Source of the DNA: Acinetobacter bouvetii DSM 14964 = CIP 107468
Lineage (GTDB): Bacteria; Pseudomonadota; Gammaproteobacteria; Pseudomonadales; Moraxellaceae
Reading direction: 5' to 3'
DNA: 64,000 nucleotides
NCBI RefSeq assembly: GCF_000368865.1
Contig: NZ_KB849729.1
Coordinates: 62,001-126,000 of the forward strand
Positions within the stretch are counted from its first letter, which is position 1; each line of letters begins with the position of its first letter. The notes under the pieces are model-generated. The model had not been told where the DNA came from and made no database searches. It saw nothing but the letters and a program-made list of their open reading frames with translations. The position numbers and the translations under genes were made by a program. Shown one piece after another: positions 46,689-56,173 of the stretch.

Positions 46689-47458
46689 TTCCTTGCAGTG
46701 TTTATATTGTGACCTTGAATTGCGGCGCGTGGCTGCAGGATACTTTAGAAAGTGTCCGCGATTTTTCAGAAGTGATTATTCTGGACTCCGGCAGTACCGA
46801 TGATACTTATGCGATTGCGCAGTCTTTTCCAAATACCTGGATTTCGCATCAGGACTGGCAAGGCTATGCCGGTCAAAAAAGCCTGGCTTTGGCGCAATGC
46901 AAGAATGATTGGGTGCTGAATTTAGACGGTGATGAAGTGCTGTCTCCTGAGTTAAAAGCAGAGATTGAGCGCACCATTCAAGCCAATCAAATTGATGCGT
47001 TAATCACGCCGATTAACGATGTGTTTTTAGGGGTGCCCAACAGCAAACACACGAAAAAGCATGCCAAAGTGCGCTTTTTTCGCAAAAGCAAAGGGCAGTA
47101 TGACCTTGAAAATAAAGTCCATGAAAATGTCATTGTCGATGGGCAAAGCGTCAAAGCGGAAGGGGATATTTATCATTACGGCGAGTCGAGCATTTTTGTC
47201 AAAGTTGAAAAAAATAACCAGTATTCAGATTTAAAGGCCGCTGAAAAATTTCAAAAAGGCAAAAAGCCCAGCCTGCTGAAATTGAGCTTGGTGATGCCCG
47301 TGACCTTCCTAAAATCCTACTTTATCCGCCGCAGCTGCTTCAATGGCTGGCGCGGTTTTGTAAACAGCATGATTAATGCCTTCTATGCCTTTTTAAAAGA
47401 AGCCAAGCTGTTTGAACAGCATCAGAATGCAGCCAAGAAAAAACAGGGCAAGTCATGA
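46685..47458 (+). CDS. Family 2 glycosyltransferase (WaaE/LgtF-like core beta-glucosyltransferase)
   Basis: 257-residue GT2 protein of the LgtF/WaaE type, which add a beta-linked glucose to the inner core. VYIVTLNCGAWLQDTLESV and VIILDSGSTDDT begin the fold, LNLDGDEVL contains the DXD, and HYGESSIFVKVEKNNQYS fits the C-terminal half of that group. The gene overlaps the deacetylase before it and the GT4 gene after it by 4 bp each. Confidence 0.85.
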   Translation: MIPCSVYIVTLNCGAWLQDTLESVRDFSEVIILDSGSTDDTYAIAQSFPNTWISHQDWQGYAGQKSLALAQCKNDWVLNLDGDEVLSPELKAEIERTIQANQIDALITPINDVFLGVPNSKHTKKHAKVRFFRKSKGQYDLENKVHENVIVDGQSVKAEGDIYHYGESSIFVKVEKNNQYSDLKAAEKFQKGKKPSLLKLSLVMPVTFLKSYFIRRSCFNGWRGFVNSMINAFYAFLKEAKLFEQHQNAAKKKQGKS

Positions 47459-48492
47459 AGATTGTGCAAGTTCTGGCAACCAGCGGCGGCATAGGCGGTT
47501 TAGAGCAGCATACCTTCAATTTAGCCAATGAAATGTCTTTGCAGCATGACGTGCATATTTTGGCGCATCCCTGCTATGCAGAAAAATTCAATCAACGGGT
47601 GCATTTCCATGCCGTTGATTTTGCCCGCAGCCGCTGGAATCTGTTTCTGCTTTGGCAATTAAAAACACTGATTAATCAAATTCAGCCGGATATTGTGCAT
47701 GCGCAGGCGGGCAAGGCGGCGGAACTCCTGTCCAAAATCCGCAGCTGGCTGAAACCGGTAAAATTTGTCACCACCGTGCATGGCACAAAAAAGAATAAAG
47801 CGATTTATGCAGCAGGGGATGCAGTGATCGCCGTGAGTCAAGCACTGACACAAGGCATCCCTGCTGAAAAAGCGCATGTGGTGTATAACGGCGTGTATGC
47901 GCAGCCGGCGCTTTCGGCTCAGCAAAAACAGTCGCTGAAAGCAGAAATTTATGCACAGCATGCTGAAATGGACTGCACAAAAAAAATCATCATGTGCATT
48001 GGCCGCTTGGAGCCGGTTAAAAATATCAGCCTGCTGTTAAAGGCAATGCAGGGGATAGATGCCAATCTTTGGATTGTGGGGGACGGCTCGTTGCGTGCTT
48101 CCCTGCAAGCTCAAGCGGTGCAGCAGCAGGTGCAGCATCAGGCCGCTTTTTTAGGATTCCGTACCGATGCGCGTGATTTGATTCAGGTTGCAGATATAGT
48201 GGTACTTTCATCAGACCGTGAAGGGTTTCCGCTGGTGATGGTCGAGGCGCTGCAGGCGGATAAGGCCATGGCGTCTACCAAAGTGAATGGGGTGGTTGAG
48301 TGGCTGCCTGAAGCGTATTTGGCTGAAATTGGACAGGCGGATCAATTGCATCAAGCGATAGAAAATGCGCTGTCTGAACAGGCTGAAAGTGATTATGCCC
48401 CTTTATTTTCCCGTGCTAAGGATGAACTGACCGTGGCGGCAATGACGCAGCAAACGCTCAAAATTTATGAGCAGCTGCTGCAGCAAGCTTAA
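47455..48492 (+). CDS. Family 4 glycosyltransferase of the outer-core locus
   Basis: 345-residue GT-B retaining transferase. N-terminal GGIGGLEQHTFNLANEM is the acceptor-side loop. IMCIGRLEPVKNISLLLKAM and SSDREGFPLVMVEAL (E-x7-E motif) are the donor-side signatures of GT4. It follows the GT2 gene with a 4-bp overlap and is convergent with the next gene. Confidence 0.88.
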   Translation: MKIVQVLATSGGIGGLEQHTFNLANEMSLQHDVHILAHPCYAEKFNQRVHFHAVDFARSRWNLFLLWQLKTLINQIQPDIVHAQAGKAAELLSKIRSWLKPVKFVTTVHGTKKNKAIYAAGDAVIAVSQALTQGIPAEKAHVVYNGVYAQPALSAQQKQSLKAEIYAQHAEMDCTKKIIMCIGRLEPVKNISLLLKAMQGIDANLWIVGDGSLRASLQAQAVQQQVQHQAAFLGFRTDARDLIQVADIVVLSSDREGFPLVMVEALQADKAMASTKVNGVVEWLPEAYLAEIGQADQLHQAIENALSEQAESDYAPLFSRAKDELTVAAMTQQTLKIYEQLLQQA

Positions 48493-48501
48493 CCACTCGA
48501 A

Positions 48502-49386
48502 TTATTTTTTGGCTGACAGCCGGATAGCGTCTAGCACCACAAAATTTTCTTCGGCATTGATGGTGTGGCAGCCATCATCTTCAGCGTTCCAGTCTGGCAA
48601 AACCACTTCTAAAAGCTGTTCTTTGTAGGCAGTTGGACTGAGTTCTAAAATTTCTTTCAGTTCAATATTGCCGCCATAGCGCTTTAATGAGTCTTGGCTT
48701 GGACGGACCAGTTTGCCATTATAGATAAAGGGCTTGCCTGCCATGCGGAACTGCTGATGGCCCTGACACACCGGGTTTTGCGGATGCTCTTGCCAGTTGG
48801 GGGTGAGAATGTCTTCGGTAAAGAACAAATCTAAACGGTCGCCAAACTTTTTACAATTGCGCCGTGTCGATGTAAATAAGTACCACAGGCCTTCATGAAA
48901 AAATGGCGTCGTATCGACGGCTTCAATACTTTCCAAAATATTGGAATGTTTTTCCCATTTCAGTGGAAACTCAACACATTTCCACAGTTCAACCGTTCTC
49001 TTGGCACTGGTTTCTGGAATCATGTACCAGTCATTTTCCACTTTAAATACACATGGATAAGACAAGTGATAGTCCAGCTTGAGAATGGTTTGCGGTTCTG
49101 TATAGGTGCCGTCTTTAAAGATTTCCAAGACAGATAAAAAGCCGACGGGATGAACATCGTCGACTTCTTCAAAAAAAATGAAATGGCGGTTCTCTTCCTG
49201 TGCATAGAAACAGTCAGCAAAAGTGAATTTTTGCGGTGAATGAATTTCAAACAGGTTCTTGAGCTGTTCTTGGTGTTTCAGCGGCTGATTCAGCCAGCCA
49301 AAGCGCATGTACCAATGTGAATCAAATTTCTTGGCTTGCTGTTTTTGCTGGTGTTTATACCATTTTTTAAACAGGATTCTTTTCAT
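48502..49386 (-). CDS. GH43-like five-bladed propeller protein of the outer-core locus (Ghy-like)
   Basis: 294-residue soluble protein on the opposite strand to the rest of the locus. Repeated beta-blade motifs such as ADCFYAQEENRHFIFFEEV, YPCVFKVENDWYMIPET, DTTPFFHEGLWYLFTS and RMAGKPFIYNGKLVRPSQ are typical of GH43/DUF377-like propellers. Acinetobacter outer-core loci contain such a gene called ghy. The conserved acids of the blades suggest sugar binding. Whether it hydrolyses, transfers or only binds is unknown. Divergent from the GT25 gene that follows. Confidence 0.75.
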   Translation of the reverse strand: MKRILFKKWYKHQQKQQAKKFDSHWYMRFGWLNQPLKHQEQLKNLFEIHSPQKFTFADCFYAQEENRHFIFFEEVDDVHPVGFLSVLEIFKDGTYTEPQTILKLDYHLSYPCVFKVENDWYMIPETSAKRTVELWKCVEFPLKWEKHSNILESIEAVDTTPFFHEGLWYLFTSTRRNCKKFGDRLDLFFTEDILTPNWQEHPQNPVCQGHQQFRMAGKPFIYNGKLVRPSQDSLKRYGGNIELKEILELSPTAYKEQLLEVVLPDWNAEDDGCHTINAEENFVVLDAIRLSAKK

Positions 49387-49468
49387 CTTCAGTAAAATTA
49401 TAAATAACTAACTATCCATATGATTCTACATTAGATATCATTTATATAGTTTATGCGGGCCGATATTG

Positions 49469-50239
49469 ATGAAAATTTTTGTGATAAGTATTGAGGAGGA
49501 TGAGTCCCTTCGATTGAATAACTTTATAACACAGCCTTTTTTTCAGCAAGGTGCTGTTCCTTATACAAAAGTTGGGGTAAAAGGAGGGGATATCCCGGTA
49601 AAGCAGTATTTTGAAATGGCCGTCAAAGGCCGCTCAGAGCCGCTCTCTCCCAGTGAATTAGGCTGTTCAATGTCACATATGGCTGCGTTAAAGGCTTTTT
49701 TAGAAACGACTGATGAATACGCTTTTATTTTAGAAGATGATGCATTAATTCCACATGATTTGACGTTTGGGCAATTAGAGCAAGAATTAAAAAAATCTAG
49801 TTTGCCAAATAATTTATTATTGAGTCTTGGCGGAATTCAGATGAAAGAGTCTTTAAAAGTGCGAGGAAAGATTAGAGACCAAAAGCTATTTAATCAAAAT
49901 GTTTTAGAAGTCACGCCTCACTATTTTCATCGGGTTTGTGCTGCTTTTGCATATATTGTAGACCGAAAAATGGCAGAAACCTTGCTTAAGTACAATGCGC
50001 GTATTCGGAAAGCAGATGATTGGGGGTATTTATATGATTTTGATCCTACAACACATATTTTGATGACACATATTGTAGATCATCCGCCATTGGCTGTAGG
50101 TGAAACTGATGAATTAATCAGTAAAATTGAAAATGAGCGAGTGAATACGCCGGACTTGCCGCAGAGCAACTATGGTAAATTTTGGCCTAAAAATTTAATT
50201 AAACTAGTAACAACGCGCTATAAGAAAAGCGGATATTGA
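49469..50239 (+). CDS. Family 25 glycosyltransferase, copy 1
   Basis: 256-residue LOS glycosyltransferase of the GT25 family. It has VISIEEDESLRLNNF at the start, LSPSELGCSMSHMAALKAFL, the acidic FILEDDALIP and LLLSLGGIQM. The family adds galactose or related sugars to lipooligosaccharide in the cytoplasm. A TTG one codon upstream (49466) is possible, but the ATG is preferred. It is the first of two adjacent paralogues, and both are markedly A/T-richer than the genes to the left. Confidence 0.85.
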   Translation: MKIFVISIEEDESLRLNNFITQPFFQQGAVPYTKVGVKGGDIPVKQYFEMAVKGRSEPLSPSELGCSMSHMAALKAFLETTDEYAFILEDDALIPHDLTFGQLEQELKKSSLPNNLLLSLGGIQMKESLKVRGKIRDQKLFNQNVLEVTPHYFHRVCAAFAYIVDRKMAETLLKYNARIRKADDWGYLYDFDPTTHILMTHIVDHPPLAVGETDELISKIENERVNTPDLPQSNYGKFWPKNLIKLVTTRYKKSGY

Positions 50240-50286
50240 TTTCTTAATATGCATGATTGCATTATTAAAAATAAATGAGGAATATT

Positions 50287-51051
50287 TTGGAAAAGTATTT
50301 AATTAGTATTGAAAATAAAAAAAGCCAGCGTTTACAGGCTTTTTTTGCTCAGAATATTTTTAAGCAAAATAACTTATCTTTTCATGTTTTTGGCGTAAAA
50401 GGTGCGGATTTACCGACAACGCAATATTTTAAATTAGCTGTCGCCAATAGAGAAAGACCTTTATCTCCGGCAGAACTTGGTTGCACATTATCTCATGTTC
50501 AGGCAATGGAACACTTTTTAGAAACCGATCAGCAATATGCTGTTTTTTTTGAAGATGATGCGATCCAAAAGTATGATTTTTCATTAGAACAGTTAGAGCA
50601 GGAAATGCTTAAATTAAACTTGGCTCCAAGTTTTTTACTAAGCCTAGGTGGGATTCAACTTTCATTCAGTGAAAAAGTAAAAGGGATGTTAATAGAAAAT
50701 AAGCTTTTGGGAAAGAATGTACTGGCCATCCATCCTTATTATTATAAAAATTTATCTTCTACTTATGCATATATACTAGATCGTGACATGGCTAGAATTT
50801 TAGTTGAATATCATCAGCCTCCGCATGGTTGTGATCATTGGGGAGATTTATCAGCTTTAGACAATGTACCGCATTTATATGCGACATATTTGTTTGATCA
50901 TCCTGAAATTGTGAGTGACCAGTCGAATAGTTATATTGAACAAGAGCGCGTAAAAGTTAAAGGGATTAAACAGAATAAAGCTCAACCGAGTTTATATTTA
51001 CAGTTAATTAATAAGCTTGCACGATTACGCCTTCAAAAATATCATGATTAA
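50287..51051 (+). CDS. Family 25 glycosyltransferase, copy 2 (likely TTG start)
   Basis: Paralogue of the preceding gene with the same motif order: LISIENKKSQRLQAFF, LSPAELGCTLSHVQAMEHFL, FFEDDAI and LLSLGGIQL. An ATG at 50275 is in frame. However, GAGGA (50277-50281) is ideally spaced for a TTG at 50287, and that start aligns the N terminus with copy 1, so I choose it (254 residues). The two copies have diverged well beyond a recent duplication, implying different sugar or acceptor specificity. Followed after 15 bp by rmlB. Confidence 0.83.
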   Translation: MEKYLISIENKKSQRLQAFFAQNIFKQNNLSFHVFGVKGADLPTTQYFKLAVANRERPLSPAELGCTLSHVQAMEHFLETDQQYAVFFEDDAIQKYDFSLEQLEQEMLKLNLAPSFLLSLGGIQLSFSEKVKGMLIENKLLGKNVLAIHPYYYKNLSSTYAYILDRDMARILVEYHQPPHGCDHWGDLSALDNVPHLYATYLFDHPEIVSDQSNSYIEQERVKVKGIKQNKAQPSLYLQLINKLARLRLQKYHD

Positions 51052-51066
51052 AATGGTTGAGAAAGA

Positions 51067-52125
51067 ATGAAATACTTAATTACTGGCGGCGCAGGCTTTA
51101 TTGGATCTGCTGTCATTCGTTATATAATTAATCAAACAGAAGATGAAGTTTTAAATATTGATAAACTGACTTATGCAGGCAATTTAGAGTCTCTTATAGG
51201 CGTAGAAAATAATGCGCGCTACTCTTTTCAACAAATAGACATCTGTGATGCAGCAGCATTAGAACAAGCCGTTTCAGGCTTTCAGCCAGATATTGTCATG
51301 CATCTAGCCGCTGAATCACATGTCGACCGTTCAATCGACGGTCCAGCCGAATTTATCCAAACCAATATCGTCGGCACTTATACCCTGCTGGAAGTCCTGC
51401 GCAAATATTGGATGCCGCTGGAAGCTGATAAGAAAAACAGTTTCCGCTTTCATCATATTTCAACTGATGAAGTGTATGGCGATTTAGAAGGCACAGAAGA
51501 TTTATTTACCGAAACGACTTCCTATGCGCCAAGTTCGCCATATTCGGCCAGCAAAGCCAGTTCAGATCATTTGGTGCGCGCCTGGCACCGGACTTACGGC
51601 TTGCCGGTGATTGTGACCAATTGTTCAAATAATTACGGGCCATATCATTTCCCGGAAAAATTGATTCCGCTGATGATTCTGAATGCTTTAGAAGGCAAGG
51701 CTTTGCCAGTCTATGGCAATGGCCAGCAAATCCGGGACTGGCTCTTTGTGGAAGACCATGCACGCGCACTCTACCGCGTTGCCTCGCAGGGACAGGTCGG
51801 TGAAACGTATAATATTGGCGGGCATAACGAAAAGCAGAATATTGAAGTCGTACAAACCATTTGCGCGTTGCTGGATGAATTGCAGCCGCGGGCAGATCAG
51901 CTTTCCTATGCATCATTCATTACCTATGTAACAGACCGCCCAGGGCATGACTTGCGCTATGCAATCGATGCTTCCAAAATTGCCAAAGAATTAGGCTGGA
52001 AACCCGAAGAAACCTTTGAAACCGGTCTGCGTAAAACCGTGCAGTGGTATTTGAATAATTTACAGTGGTGCCGACGCGTACAGGACGGCAGCTATCAGCG
52101 TGAACGATTAGGTGTGCAATCATAA
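51067..52125 (+). CDS. rmlB: dTDP-glucose 4,6-dehydratase
   Basis: 352-residue extended SDR enzyme making dTDP-4-keto-6-deoxyglucose. The NAD motif is [37 protein letters not shown] and the catalytic [10 protein letters not shown] are all present. The first 200-240 bp are A/T-rich like the GT25 genes, whereas the remainder resembles the chromosomal core, suggesting an internal recombination point. The stop overlaps the rmlA start (TAATG). No rmlC or rmlD is present in the locus, so the product is probably not rhamnose. Confidence 0.95.
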   Translation: MKYLITGGAGFIGSAVIRYIINQTEDEVLNIDKLTYAGNLESLIGVENNARYSFQQIDICDAAALEQAVSGFQPDIVMHLAAESHVDRSIDGPAEFIQTNIVGTYTLLEVLRKYWMPLEADKKNSFRFHHISTDEVYGDLEGTEDLFTETTSYAPSSPYSASKASSDHLVRAWHRTYGLPVIVTNCSNNYGPYHFPEKLIPLMILNALEGKALPVYGNGQQIRDWLFVEDHARALYRVASQGQVGETYNIGGHNEKQNIEVVQTICALLDELQPRADQLSYASFITYVTDRPGHDLRYAIDASKIAKELGWKPEETFETGLRKTVQWYLNNLQWCRRVQDGSYQRERLGVQS

Positions 52126-53003
52126 TGTCAATAAAAACAAAAGGAATCATCCTCGCAGGCGGTTCAGGAACACGTTTATATCCGATTACTAAAGGCGTAT
52201 CTAAGCAGCTTTTGCCAATTTATGATAAGCCGATGATTTATTATCCGCTGTCTGTGCTAATGCTGGCAGGTATTCAGGATGTCCTCATTATTACAACACC
52301 TGAAGATAAAGACAGTTTTGAACGTTTGCTGGGCGATGGCTCGCAATTGGGCATCCGCCTGCAATATGCGGTTCAGCCGAGTCCAGACGGTTTAGCTCAA
52401 GCTTTTATACTTGGTGAAGAATTTATTGGCGGCAGCAATGTCTGCTTGGTGCTTGGCGATAATATTTTTTACGGTCAAGGCTTTACCCCAATGCTGAAGC
52501 AAGCGGTTGCGCGTGGACAAGGCGCAACTGTATTTGGCTACCAAGTAAAAGATCCTGAGCGTTTTGGCGTGGTTGAGTTTGATGAACAGCACCGTGCGGT
52601 GTCTCTGGAAGAAAAACCAAAGCATCCTAAGTCTAATTTTGCAGTTACAGGCCTGTATTTTTACGATAATGACGTGATTGAAATTGCAAAACAGGTGAAG
52701 CCCTCAGACCGCGGTGAACTGGAAATTACCACGGTGAACCAAATGTATCTGGAGCGCGGCGATTTAAATGTTGAACTGCTCGGGCGCGGTTTTGCCTGGC
52801 TGGATACCGGCACGCACAGCAGTTTGCTGGAAGCGGCGCAATTTGTGGAAACTTTGGAAAAGCGCCAAGGCTATAAAGTCGCATGCTTAGAAGAAATTGC
52901 ATTTAATCAAGGCTGGCTAAGTAAAGAACAGATTTTGGCAATTGGCCAAAGCATGAGTAAAAATGATTATGGCCAGTATTTGATTTCTTTGGTAGATGAT
53001 TAA
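52125..53003 (+). CDS. rmlA: Glucose-1-phosphate thymidylyltransferase
   Basis: 292-residue nucleotidyltransferase that forms dTDP-glucose. Signatures are [20 protein letters not shown], the substrate motif [23 protein letters not shown] and [17 protein letters not shown]. It is directly coupled to rmlB and is followed 3 bp later by an aminotransferase gene. Its base composition matches the chromosomal core, unlike the gene after it. Confidence 0.95.
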   Translation: MSIKTKGIILAGGSGTRLYPITKGVSKQLLPIYDKPMIYYPLSVLMLAGIQDVLIITTPEDKDSFERLLGDGSQLGIRLQYAVQPSPDGLAQAFILGEEFIGGSNVCLVLGDNIFYGQGFTPMLKQAVARGQGATVFGYQVKDPERFGVVEFDEQHRAVSLEEKPKHPKSNFAVTGLYFYDNDVIEIAKQVKPSDRGELEITTVNQMYLERGDLNVELLGRGFAWLDTGTHSSLLEAAQFVETLEKRQGYKVACLEEIAFNQGWLSKEQILAIGQSMSKNDYGQYLISLVDD

Positions 53004-53005
53004 AA

Positions 53006-54106
53006 ATGCGCAATCCGATATATGTAACTCAGCCTTCGCTACCTGAGCTTGAAGAATTTATTCCTTTTTTAGAACAAATTTGGAAAAATAAAGTTTTGAC
53101 TAATTGTGGTCCGCTGCATCAACAGCTTGAAAGCGAGTTATGTGATTATTTGGGTGTGGATTACATTTCATTATTCAATAATGGAACAATTGCTCTTGTC
53201 ACCGCTCTGCAGGCCTTGAATTTGACAGAAGGCGAAGTCATTACGACGCCTTATACATTTGTTGCAACAGCACATTCAATTGTTTGGAATAAGCTTACCC
53301 CTGTTTTTGTAGATATTGATCCTAATACATCAAATATTGATCCTGCTAAAGTTGAGGAAGCCATAACGGGAAAAACAGTTGCGATTATGCCAGTGCATTG
53401 CTATGGCATTCCGTGTGATGTAAATGCATTGCAGAAGATAGCGAATCAGCATAATTTGAAACTTATATATGATGCGGCACATGCTTTTGGTGTAAAGCAT
53501 CAAGGGCAAAGTTTATTAAATTATGGCGATGCGAGTGTTATTAGTTTTCATGCAACAAAAGTATTCAATACCTTTGAAGGTGGTGCAATAATTTGTCATA
53601 GTGCTGAAATGAAGCAGCGAATAGATCGGTTGAAAAATTTTGGTATTGTTGATGAAACAACAATTGAAGATATTTCTCTCAATGGAAAGCTGAGTGAAGT
53701 ACATGCTGCCTTAGGATTGCTTCAGCTTAAGTCCATAGATAAAACATTACTTGCGCGCAAAAATATAGATGAGTATTACCGTGAACAGCTGGAAGGCATT
53801 GAAGGCATAGCATGCATTCAGCGTACTCTAGCTGAAAAAGATAATTATGCGTATTTTCCAATTATTATAACTGAACCTTATCCCTTAAGCCGTGATGAGT
53901 TATTCTGTGAGCTCAAAAAACAGAATATTTTTGCCCGAAAGTATTTTTATCCAATTATGACAGACTTGGAAATTTATAAATCATATCAACGTGATATGCC
54001 AAATGCTAAAAATTTGTCTAAACGAGTGCTTTGTTTGCCCATGTATCCGACATTGGCTTTAAATGAATGTAAATTCATTACTGATCTTATTAAGGATATA
54101 AAGTGA
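53006..54106 (+). CDS. DegT/DnrJ/EryC1/StrS sugar aminotransferase (VioA-like)
   Basis: 366-residue PLP enzyme that aminates a keto-sugar nucleotide. FNNGTIALVTALQAL binds the PLP phosphate, LIYDAAHAFGVKHQG has the PLP-stacking Asp-His, and SFHATKVFNTFEGGAI holds the Schiff-base lysine. Next to rmlA and rmlB, with no isomerase, the expected substrate is dTDP-4-keto-6-deoxyglucose and the product a 4-amino-4,6-dideoxyhexose (VioA for Qui4N is the best analogy). The region is strongly A/T-rich. It overlaps the acetyltransferase gene by 4 bp. Confidence 0.85.
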   Translation: MRNPIYVTQPSLPELEEFIPFLEQIWKNKVLTNCGPLHQQLESELCDYLGVDYISLFNNGTIALVTALQALNLTEGEVITTPYTFVATAHSIVWNKLTPVFVDIDPNTSNIDPAKVEEAITGKTVAIMPVHCYGIPCDVNALQKIANQHNLKLIYDAAHAFGVKHQGQSLLNYGDASVISFHATKVFNTFEGGAIICHSAEMKQRIDRLKNFGIVDETTIEDISLNGKLSEVHAALGLLQLKSIDKTLLARKNIDEYYREQLEGIEGIACIQRTLAEKDNYAYFPIIITEPYPLSRDELFCELKKQNIFARKYFYPIMTDLEIYKSYQRDMPNAKNLSKRVLCLPMYPTLALNECKFITDLIKDIK

Positions 54107-54732
54107 AGGATATTATAATTGTTGGAGCGGGGGGCCATGGGGTTGAAATGGTTTGGTTAGCTCGCCGATGTGGCAGGAAAATAAGAGGTTTTCTTGATAA
54201 TACTCCAGAAAAACAAGAAAAGTATATTTTGGGTGAGAAAGTATTAGGTAAAATTGAGGAAAGTGATAATTATTTAGATTGTGAGTTTATTATAGCAATA
54301 GGCAATCCTCGAGCTAGAAAAAAGATAATTGATACTTTTTTTTCTTCTAAAAAATATCAATTTGCAACTTTAATTGATCCTACAGTTATTTTAGGAGAAA
54401 ATATTATAATTGGGAGTGGTGCTATGATTTGTGCAGGGGCTATATTAACAGTTAATGTTAATATAGGCCAGCATTGTATCGTAAATATTAATTCAACTTT
54501 ATCTCACGGAGTTTCTGTCGATAATTTTGTCACTATTGCGCCTAATGTTTCTATATCAGGAGACGTAAAAATCTGTGATTTGGCTGAAGTAGGTGCTAAT
54601 AGTACTATTAGAGAGAAATTAGTGATTGATAAAGGGGCTATGATTGGTATGGGGGCTGTTTTGACTAAAAATGTCGAAAAAAACCATATTATGGTGGGAA
54701 ACCCAGCTAAACTATTAAAGATTATAGATTAA
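54103..54732 (+). CDS. PglD/VioB-like sugar N-acetyltransferase
   Basis: 209-residue acetyltransferase of the PglD/NeuD type. An N-terminal Rossmann-like sugar-nucleotide domain (IIIVGAGGHGVEMVWLARR, GFLDNTPEK) is followed by left-handed beta-helix hexapeptide repeats with VNINSTLSHGVSV, which includes the catalytic His, and a C-terminal VGNPAKLLK. It probably acetylates the amine made by the preceding aminotransferase, with which it overlaps (GTGA, GTG start). Confidence 0.85.
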   Translation: MKDIIIVGAGGHGVEMVWLARRCGRKIRGFLDNTPEKQEKYILGEKVLGKIEESDNYLDCEFIIAIGNPRARKKIIDTFFSSKKYQFATLIDPTVILGENIIIGSGAMICAGAILTVNVNIGQHCIVNINSTLSHGVSVDNFVTIAPNVSISGDVKICDLAEVGANSTIREKLVIDKGAMIGMGAVLTKNVEKNHIMVGNPAKLLKIID

Positions 54733-54807
54733 CGTATATTCGATTAATCTATTCATATGTTTATCTAAATTGAGATGCGAAAATCCTAGAACCGTAAGTT
54801 TAAAATT

Positions 54808-55755
54808 ATGAATCAATTAAATGAAATAAAAGTTTCTGTTTGTGTCGTTGTATATAATCAAGAAAAATATTTAGCAGAATGTTTAAAAAGTTTAGTCACG
54901 CAACAAACCAATTTTAATTTTGAAATTATCGTTTCGGATGATTGTTCAACAGATACAAGTAGAAAAATTATCACAGAATACTCTGAAAAGTATCCATATT
55001 TAATTCGCCCTATTTTTAATGAACATAATTTAGGTCCGCATGAAAATTTAAAAAGTACTTATCAATTAGCTCAAGGGATATATATTGCGCATATGGATGG
55101 TGATGACTATGCATTTCCTGATAAGTTACAAAAACAATATGATATTTTAGAATCTAATATAGATTGTCAAATATGTTCACATTCTAGTGAGTTGGTGGAT
55201 TGCACAAGCCAGTCAAAAGGGAACTGGCTTTATCCACAAAAAAAATATGAGCTATTTGATTTATATGCACAGCTGCCATTTTTTGCGCATTCTTCTAAAA
55301 TGTTTAGAAATGACCTTAATGAAGTTTATTGGGATAATCTACATGAGAAGTTTCTTGATATTGAATTACATATTGAACAAGCATTAAAAGGGAAGATATA
55401 CCACCTTAATGAGATATTAGGCGCATATCGAGTTGATGTGGGTATAAGCCGTATTGGGAAGTCTATTAATCCAATTTTACCGTTAGGAGTTATACGTGCA
55501 TTCGATAAAGGTCTGACTATATATTCAGAAACAGCCCAAATAGATAAATTTAGAAAAATATATGCAAAAGAATTATTAAACTATGCGAGAAAATTCCTTT
55601 ACACCGGTAGCGATTATGCTGTTTTCTGTTTATTAATTAAAAAATCTATTAATATTAAAATATTTTCAAGCCGTCAATTTCTCTTACTGCTATTAACCGT
55701 GCTGCCAAAATCGATTTATTCTCAAATGAAGTCTGATAAACGGTTAGATATATAA
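54808..55755 (+). CDS. Family 2 glycosyltransferase, right end of the outer-core locus
   Basis: 315-residue GT2 protein with VSVCVVVYNQEKYLAECLKS, IIVSDDCSTDTSRKI and the DXD-type AHMDGDDYAFPDK. The C-terminal 80 residues are basic and hydrophobic, suggesting membrane association. It is very A/T-rich, like the aminotransferase and acetyltransferase genes, and probably transfers the modified hexosamine made by them. A perfect Shine-Dalgarno without a gene follows its stop. Confidence 0.87.
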   Translation: MNQLNEIKVSVCVVVYNQEKYLAECLKSLVTQQTNFNFEIIVSDDCSTDTSRKIITEYSEKYPYLIRPIFNEHNLGPHENLKSTYQLAQGIYIAHMDGDDYAFPDKLQKQYDILESNIDCQICSHSSELVDCTSQSKGNWLYPQKKYELFDLYAQLPFFAHSSKMFRNDLNEVYWDNLHEKFLDIELHIEQALKGKIYHLNEILGAYRVDVGISRIGKSINPILPLGVIRAFDKGLTIYSETAQIDKFRKIYAKELLNYARKFLYTGSDYAVFCLLIKKSINIKIFSSRQFLLLLLTVLPKSIYSQMKSDKRLDI

Positions 55756-55768
55756 TAGAGTGTAATTT

Positions 55769-55776
55769 TAGGAGGT
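55769..55776 (+). promoter_or_regulatory. Orphan Shine-Dalgarno sequence at the right edge of the variable region
   Basis: TAGGAGGT is a near-perfect ribosome-binding site 14 bp after the GT2 stop, yet no ATG, GTG or TTG opens a frame at the right distance. About 20 bp further on, the composition returns to chromosomal core. It looks like the leftover front of a lost gene at a recombination joint. Confidence 0.4.
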
Positions 55777-55799
55777 AGCCATAATAGATAAGAAAGAAG

Positions 55800-56021
55800 T
55801 TATTCTTCCTTATCCGCATTGCCTTTTAACACCATATAAATCAATCCCACAAAGATCAGCAATGCGCCGCCCAAGCTGCTGACGCAGAAAATTAAGATAC
55901 GGTTATAGGTGGTTAAATTGAACAGCTGATTGTCTACGATGTAGCGCATAAAAACCCATTGCACGACAGCAAAAATAATTAAGACAATTGCACGACGGCG
56001 AACTTCAGGACGCATAGCCAT
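55800..56021 (-). CDS. Small two-helix membrane protein, unknown function
   Basis: 73-residue protein with a basic start (RPEVRRR), a first membrane helix AIVLIIFAVVQWVFMRYIV, a second helix ILIFCVSSLGGALLIFVGLIYMVL, and an acidic tail. No family is recognised. The Shine-Dalgarno is poor; an ATG at 56015 is an alternative. Core-like composition suggests it belongs to the stable flank rather than the variable locus. Confidence 0.6.
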   Translation of the reverse strand: MAMRPEVRRRAIVLIIFAVVQWVFMRYIVDNQLFNLTTYNRILIFCVSSLGGALLIFVGLIYMVLKGNADKEE

Positions 56022-56173
56022 AGGGGAGATTCACAGCAAAGTGGAAAGTGGTGGCTATTATGCCACTGTTGAAAACGGTTCTCAATTGAATAAGAATAAT
56101 CCAATTAAATTCAATTAATTAATAGTTTTTTAGTCAGCCCATGCCGCATGCATTTTAAATTTAATCATTGGAT

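Noticed and set aside
51067..53003. A rhamnose (dTDP-L-Rha) pathway.
   Set aside because: Only rmlA and rmlB are present. An aminotransferase and an acetyltransferase take the place of rmlC and rmlD.
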